15,553 nucleotides of DNA from assembly GCA_039026295.1 (NCBI GenBank), contig JBCCMP010000074.1:1-15553 (forward strand), in the 5' to 3' direction. The position numbers were made by a program, and so were the translations under genes. The notes under the pieces are model-generated. The model had not been told where the DNA came from. It saw only the letters and a list, made by a program, of their open reading frames with translations, and ran no database searches. This document shows, piece by piece, positions 12,962 through 15,553 of this stretch; the stretch's first letter is position 1; each line of letters starts with the position of its first letter. The stretch comes from Thermohalobaculum sp039026295 (GTDB lineage Bacteria; Pseudomonadota; Alphaproteobacteria; Rhodobacterales; Rhodobacteraceae).

Positions 12962-13846
12962 ATGAACATCCTGATTACCGGTGCCAGCAGCGGATTTGGA
13001 AAACTGATCGTCGGCGAGCTTTTGAAGGCCGGTCACGCCGTGGCCGGTACAGTTCGCGACGCCGAAGGCAGGAACGCAGAAGCGGCAGATCTGCTGCGGG
13101 ACCTTGGTGCCGAGATTGTCGACCTCGACGTGACCGGCGACGCCTCGGTCGAGGCGGGTGTCGCCGCGGCCAGCCAGAAACTCGGCGGGATCGAGGTGCT
13201 GATCAACAATGCGGGGGTCGGCGTTCACGGGTTGCAGGAAAACTTTTCAGCCGCGGACCTGCTCCGGGTCTTCGACGTGAATGTGTTCGGTCCGCAGCGC
13301 ATGGTTCGCGCGGTCCTGCCCCAGATGCGCGCTCGCGGCGAGGGACTGATCCTGAACGTCTCCAGCCTGCTGGGCCGGGTGACCCTGCCCTTCTACGGTC
13401 CCTACAACGCCACCAAATGGGCATTGGAGGCCATGAGCGAGAACTACCGCGCCGAGCTTAGCCAATTCGGTGTCGATGTGGCCATCGTGGAACCCGGCGG
13501 TTTCCCGACTGAATTCCACGGCAATCTCTTGCTGCCTGCATCGACAGACCGGAACGACGGTTATGGCCCGTTTGCCGACGCACCAGCGGCAGCGCGTCAG
13601 AACATGAACGATTTTCTCGCAGCCAATCCGCAGCAGGATCCCGCGCTTGTTGCAGAGGCGATCGTGGCTATCGTTGGGGCGACGCCGGGCACACGCCCGT
13701 TCCGCACGGAAGTGGACCGGGTCGGCATGGGCGACCTCGTCAAGCCGATCAACGATCTCTCGGCCACAAACACCGCCGCACTGTTCACCAATCTCGGCAT
13801 GGCAGAGATGTTGAACCTGAAGGTCGCAAATCAAGAAGCGGCCTGA
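12962..13846 (+). CDS. Short-chain dehydrogenase/reductase (SDR), classical type
   Basis: This 294-residue NAD(P)-dependent oxidoreductase has TGASSGFG cofactor loop (6-13), NNAG (83-86), NVSS with catalytic Ser (about 133-136) and YNATK with Tyr149 and Lys153. An Arg after the second strand (GTVRD) hints at NADP(H). The length and the VEPGGFPTEFHGN region resemble the SDRs annotated as oxidoreductases acting on ketones or steroids, but the substrate is not predictable. The start ATG has GGAG 8 nt upstream (12950-12953). It is divergent from the LysR gene, which probably controls it. A small GC hairpin followed by TTTT lies just after its stop. Confidence 0.92.
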   Translation: MNILITGASSGFGKLIVGELLKAGHAVAGTVRDAEGRNAEAADLLRDLGAEIVDLDVTGDASVEAGVAAASQKLGGIEVLINNAGVGVHGLQENFSAADLLRVFDVNVFGPQRMVRAVLPQMRARGEGLILNVSSLLGRVTLPFYGPYNATKWALEAMSENYRAELSQFGVDVAIVEPGGFPTEFHGNLLLPASTDRNDGYGPFADAPAAARQNMNDFLAANPQQDPALVAEAIVAIVGATPGTRPFRTEVDRVGMGDLVKPINDLSATNTAALFTNLGMAEMLNLKVANQEAA

Positions 13847-13850
13847 GGCC

Positions 13851-13869
13851 CGCGGCTGACCCGCGTTTT
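13851..13869 (+). terminator. Weak intrinsic-terminator candidate after SDR
   Basis: CGCGG (13851-13855) pairs with CCGCG (13861-13865) over a 5-nt loop, followed by TTTT (13866-13869). It begins 4 bp after the stop of the first SDR. The stem is short, so attenuation between the two SDR genes is as likely as full termination. Confidence 0.4.
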
Positions 13870-13885
13870 GCACGGGACAGCCGGC

Positions 13886-13894
13886 TCTGATCAG
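13886..13894. promoter_or_regulatory. Palindrome CTGATCAG upstream of second SDR
   Basis: CTGATCAG (13887-13894) joins the two half-sites seen in the LysR-SDR promoter repeat. With the preceding T it shares the octamer TCTGATCA with position 12880. It lies about 36 bp upstream of the SDR start at 13930. It may be a second site for the same regulator. Confidence 0.3.
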
Positions 13895-13929
13895 TCAAAA
13901 TTATGCCCGAACGACAAAGGAAGAACACC

Positions 13930-14769
13930 ATGGTGCATCCTGCATTCACCTCTGACTCCGTCGCTGTCATCACCGGCGGCGCGTCCGGGATCGGCCTTGC
14001 AGCCGCAACGAAGCTTGCCAGCATGGGCATGCGCGTCGTCATCGTCGATCGAGACGCGGAGAAGTTGACCGCCGCAAAGGACACCGTGCTTGCCGCAGGC
14101 GCAGGCGAGGTCATGACGTCGTCCACCGATGTCTCAGACCGGGGCCAGGTCGAAGCTCTGGAAAAGCAGGTTACCGATCGCTTCGACGGAACCGATATTC
14201 TGATGAACAACGCCGGGGTCGGTGGCCGCACGTCCAGCCTGGCCGCATCAGATGCGTGGACAACGATCCTGAACGTCAACCTCTGGGGCGCAATCAACGG
14301 CACGCAGGCCTTTGCCCCGGGCATGATTGGCCGCGGCCGACCCGGCGCCATCATCAACACCGGCTCGAAACAGGGCATCACGACGCCGCCGGGCAATCCC
14401 GCCTACAATGTCTCGAAGGCAGGCCTGAAAGTCTTCACAGAGGCAGTTGCTCATGAACTGCGCAATACGGAGGCCGGACAGATCACTGCCCATCTTCTGG
14501 TACCGGGCTTTGTCCAAACGGGAATAATCGGCGCTGCTGAAAAACCCGCTGCTGCCTGGACAGCAGAGCAGACCGTCGATTTTTTCATCGACGCCGTGAA
14601 CCGCGGCGATTTCTACATCCTGTGCCCCGACAATGATGTGCCCCGCACGCTGGACGAGAAGCGCATCGCCTGGGCCATGGGCGACATCATCGAAAACCGC
14701 CCGCCACTCAGCCGCTGGCATCCTGACTTCGCAGAAGCCTATGCCCGCCACATCGACGGGGAACACTAA
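13930..14769 (+). CDS. Short-chain dehydrogenase/reductase (SDR), NAD-type classical
   Basis: This 279-residue oxidoreductase has ITGGASGIG (14-22), Asp40 at the end of the second strand (VIVDRD), which favours NAD(H), NNAG (93-96), NTGSKQG with catalytic Ser146, and YNVSK with Tyr159 and Lys163. The C-terminal region (PLSRWHPDFAEAYARHI) is longer than the minimal SDR core. The start at 13930 is chosen for AAAGGAAG at 13916-13923; an upstream in-frame ATG at 13903 has no ribosome site. It follows the previous SDR on the same strand after 83 bp that contain a small hairpin, so it may be in the same LysR-linked regulon. Substrate unknown. Confidence 0.92.
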   Translation: MVHPAFTSDSVAVITGGASGIGLAAATKLASMGMRVVIVDRDAEKLTAAKDTVLAAGAGEVMTSSTDVSDRGQVEALEKQVTDRFDGTDILMNNAGVGGRTSSLAASDAWTTILNVNLWGAINGTQAFAPGMIGRGRPGAIINTGSKQGITTPPGNPAYNVSKAGLKVFTEAVAHELRNTEAGQITAHLLVPGFVQTGIIGAAEKPAAAWTAEQTVDFFIDAVNRGDFYILCPDNDVPRTLDEKRIAWAMGDIIENRPPLSRWHPDFAEAYARHIDGEH

Positions 14770-14988
14770 GCGGGCGCGAATACGATCCCATCGATCAGCA
14801 GCCGATGTTTGAGGAGGCCGCACATAAATCACCTGTGCCTTTGTGCCCTGTGTCGCTAAAGCTGAGCGATCCACGCCAAGCACGCGTCAGTTCAAAGCCG
14901 CGCCGGGATCGATCCCGCGACAAAGGCCCGCTGCGCGTCAACAATGTGGAGAATGAAACTACGTCTGCATCAGCAGCGGAGAGTATGT
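14770..14988. other. Non-coding gap between SDR and ABC ATPase genes
   Basis: No convincing gene is present in this 219-bp gap. The only distinct structure is a perfect 14-bp palindrome CGGGATCGATCCCG at 14904-14917. The gap presumably carries the promoter of the ABC transporter gene; no clear -35/-10 pair was found. Confidence 0.5.
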
Positions 14989-15553
14989 GTGCTCAGGGCA
15001 AAGAACATCCAGAAGACCTACGAGACGCCCGAAGGACCGTTGCAGGTCCTTCGCGGGGTGTCGCTGGATCTGGATGCGGGCGAGACACTGGCGCTGACGG
15101 GCGAATCCGGATCGGGCAAAAGCACCCTTTTGCACGCCATAGGCGGGTTGGAGCCGATTGATGGCGGCGAGATATTCCTTGACGCTGTCGAGATCAGTGC
15201 GCTGAGCGACCAGCAGTCAGCGACGGTGCGGCGCGACCGGGTCGGAATTGTCTTCCAACAGTTCAACCTCGTCGCCAGCCTTACCATCAGCCAGAACATC
15301 CGTCTGCAGGCCAGATTATCCGGCCGTTTTGACGCCGGATGGGTGGAACATCTTACGGATGTACTTGGTCTCGGCGGCCTCGACGATCGCTACCCGGAAC
15401 AACTCTCGGGCGGCCAACAGCAGCGGGCCGCCATTGCTAGGGCGCTGGCGCTCCGCCCTGACCTCGTTCTGGCAGACGAGCCGACCGGCAATCTGGATGC
15501 GGAAACGGGCGACCGCGTGATGGAATTGTTCCTGCAATTGGTGGAAGAGACGA
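14989..15553 (+). CDS. ABC transporter ATP-binding protein, MacB/LolD-like, partial
   Basis: The first 188 residues are present and the C-terminus runs off the right edge; family members are about 220-240 residues. N-terminus VLRAKNIQKTYETPEGPLQV, Walker A GESGSGKST (38-46), Q-loop VFQQFNLV, ABC signature LSGGQQQR (139-146), Walker B LVLADEPT and D-loop GNLD are all intact, so this is a working ATPase. The SGSGKSTLLH-to-GGLEP spacing and QQFNLV are typical of the LolD/MacB/FtsE group, which pairs with FtsX/MacB-type permeases for lipoprotein release or efflux. The start GTG at 14989 has GGAG 7 nt upstream (14978-14981). An upstream in-frame ATG at 14953 has its GGAG only 1 nt away. The permease should lie beyond the right edge. 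Confidence 0.92.
   Translation, partial: MLRAKNIQKTYETPEGPLQVLRGVSLDLDAGETLALTGESGSGKSTLLHAIGGLEPIDGGEIFLDAVEISALSDQQSATVRRDRVGIVFQQFNLVASLTISQNIRLQARLSGRFDAGWVEHLTDVLGLGGLDDRYPEQLSGGQQQRAAIARALALRPDLVLADEPTGNLDAETGDRVMELFLQLVEET

Noticed and set aside
14904..14917. 14-bp palindrome CGGGATCGATCCCG as an operator or recombination site
   Set aside because: Single copy, short and composed of common GATC/CGATCG-like words; nothing links it to a regulator.
14953..14988. Alternative ATG start for the ABC ATPase at 14953
   Set aside because: Ribosome-site spacing is only 1 nt, and the added 12 residues lie outside the conserved family N-terminus; GTG 14989 has GGAG 7 nt upstream.

Overview
This 15.5 kb GC-rich window looks like the chromosome of an alphaproteobacterium, most likely a Rhodobacterales/Roseobacter-type marine bacterium. 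This is inferred from a nasT-nasS pair in Paracoccus-like order, a very large acidic RTX protein with a serralysin-like type I secretion C-terminus, Shine-Dalgarno-led starts, and the overall gene style. There are no tRNA or rRNA genes, insertion sequences, phage genes or CRISPR arrays.

Layout. (1) 1-1115, minus strand: nasT (ANTAR-type antiterminator) overlapping nasS (cytoplasmic nitrate/nitrite sensor of the NrtA/CmpA fold, cut by the window edge). The nitrate assimilation genes would be expected beyond the left edge. (2) 1188-5448: a compact metabolic block. It holds a class II aldolase and a crotonase-family protein (plus), a class IV aminotransferase (minus), a PLP-dependent group II decarboxylase/sphingosine-phosphate-lyase-like enzyme (plus) and a PaaI-type hotdog thioesterase (minus). 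The genes meet tail-to-tail with almost no spacer: an 8-bp shared palindrome of two stop codons, and a 3-bp gap. The aminotransferase and the decarboxylase diverge from a 116-bp promoter region that carries an inverted repeat. Together they suggest catabolism of an amino-containing or acyl-CoA-linked substrate, but the substrate cannot be read from the sequence. (3) 5638-10863, minus: a 1741-residue secreted calcium-binding protein. Its order is PA14-like domain, [RTX block - unassigned module of about 250 aa - LamG domain] twice, a (Glu-Pro)28 linker, a C-terminal RTX block and a T1SS signal region. It has an AT-rich upstream region with four TTAA motifs exactly 10 bp apart. (4) 11101-14769: a regulator and short-chain dehydrogenase region. 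It holds a divergent SDR whose catalytic Tyr is Phe, a LysR regulator, and two canonical SDRs, the first divergent from the LysR gene. (5) 14989-end: the N-terminal part of a MacB/LolD-type ABC transporter ATPase.

The most interesting item is the duplicated unassigned module inside the RTX protein. The two copies share His/Asp-rich motifs (HxHW, IGHT, GGAHD, VHGD) that look more like a metal or catalytic site than structural filler. No type I secretion genes are visible in the window.
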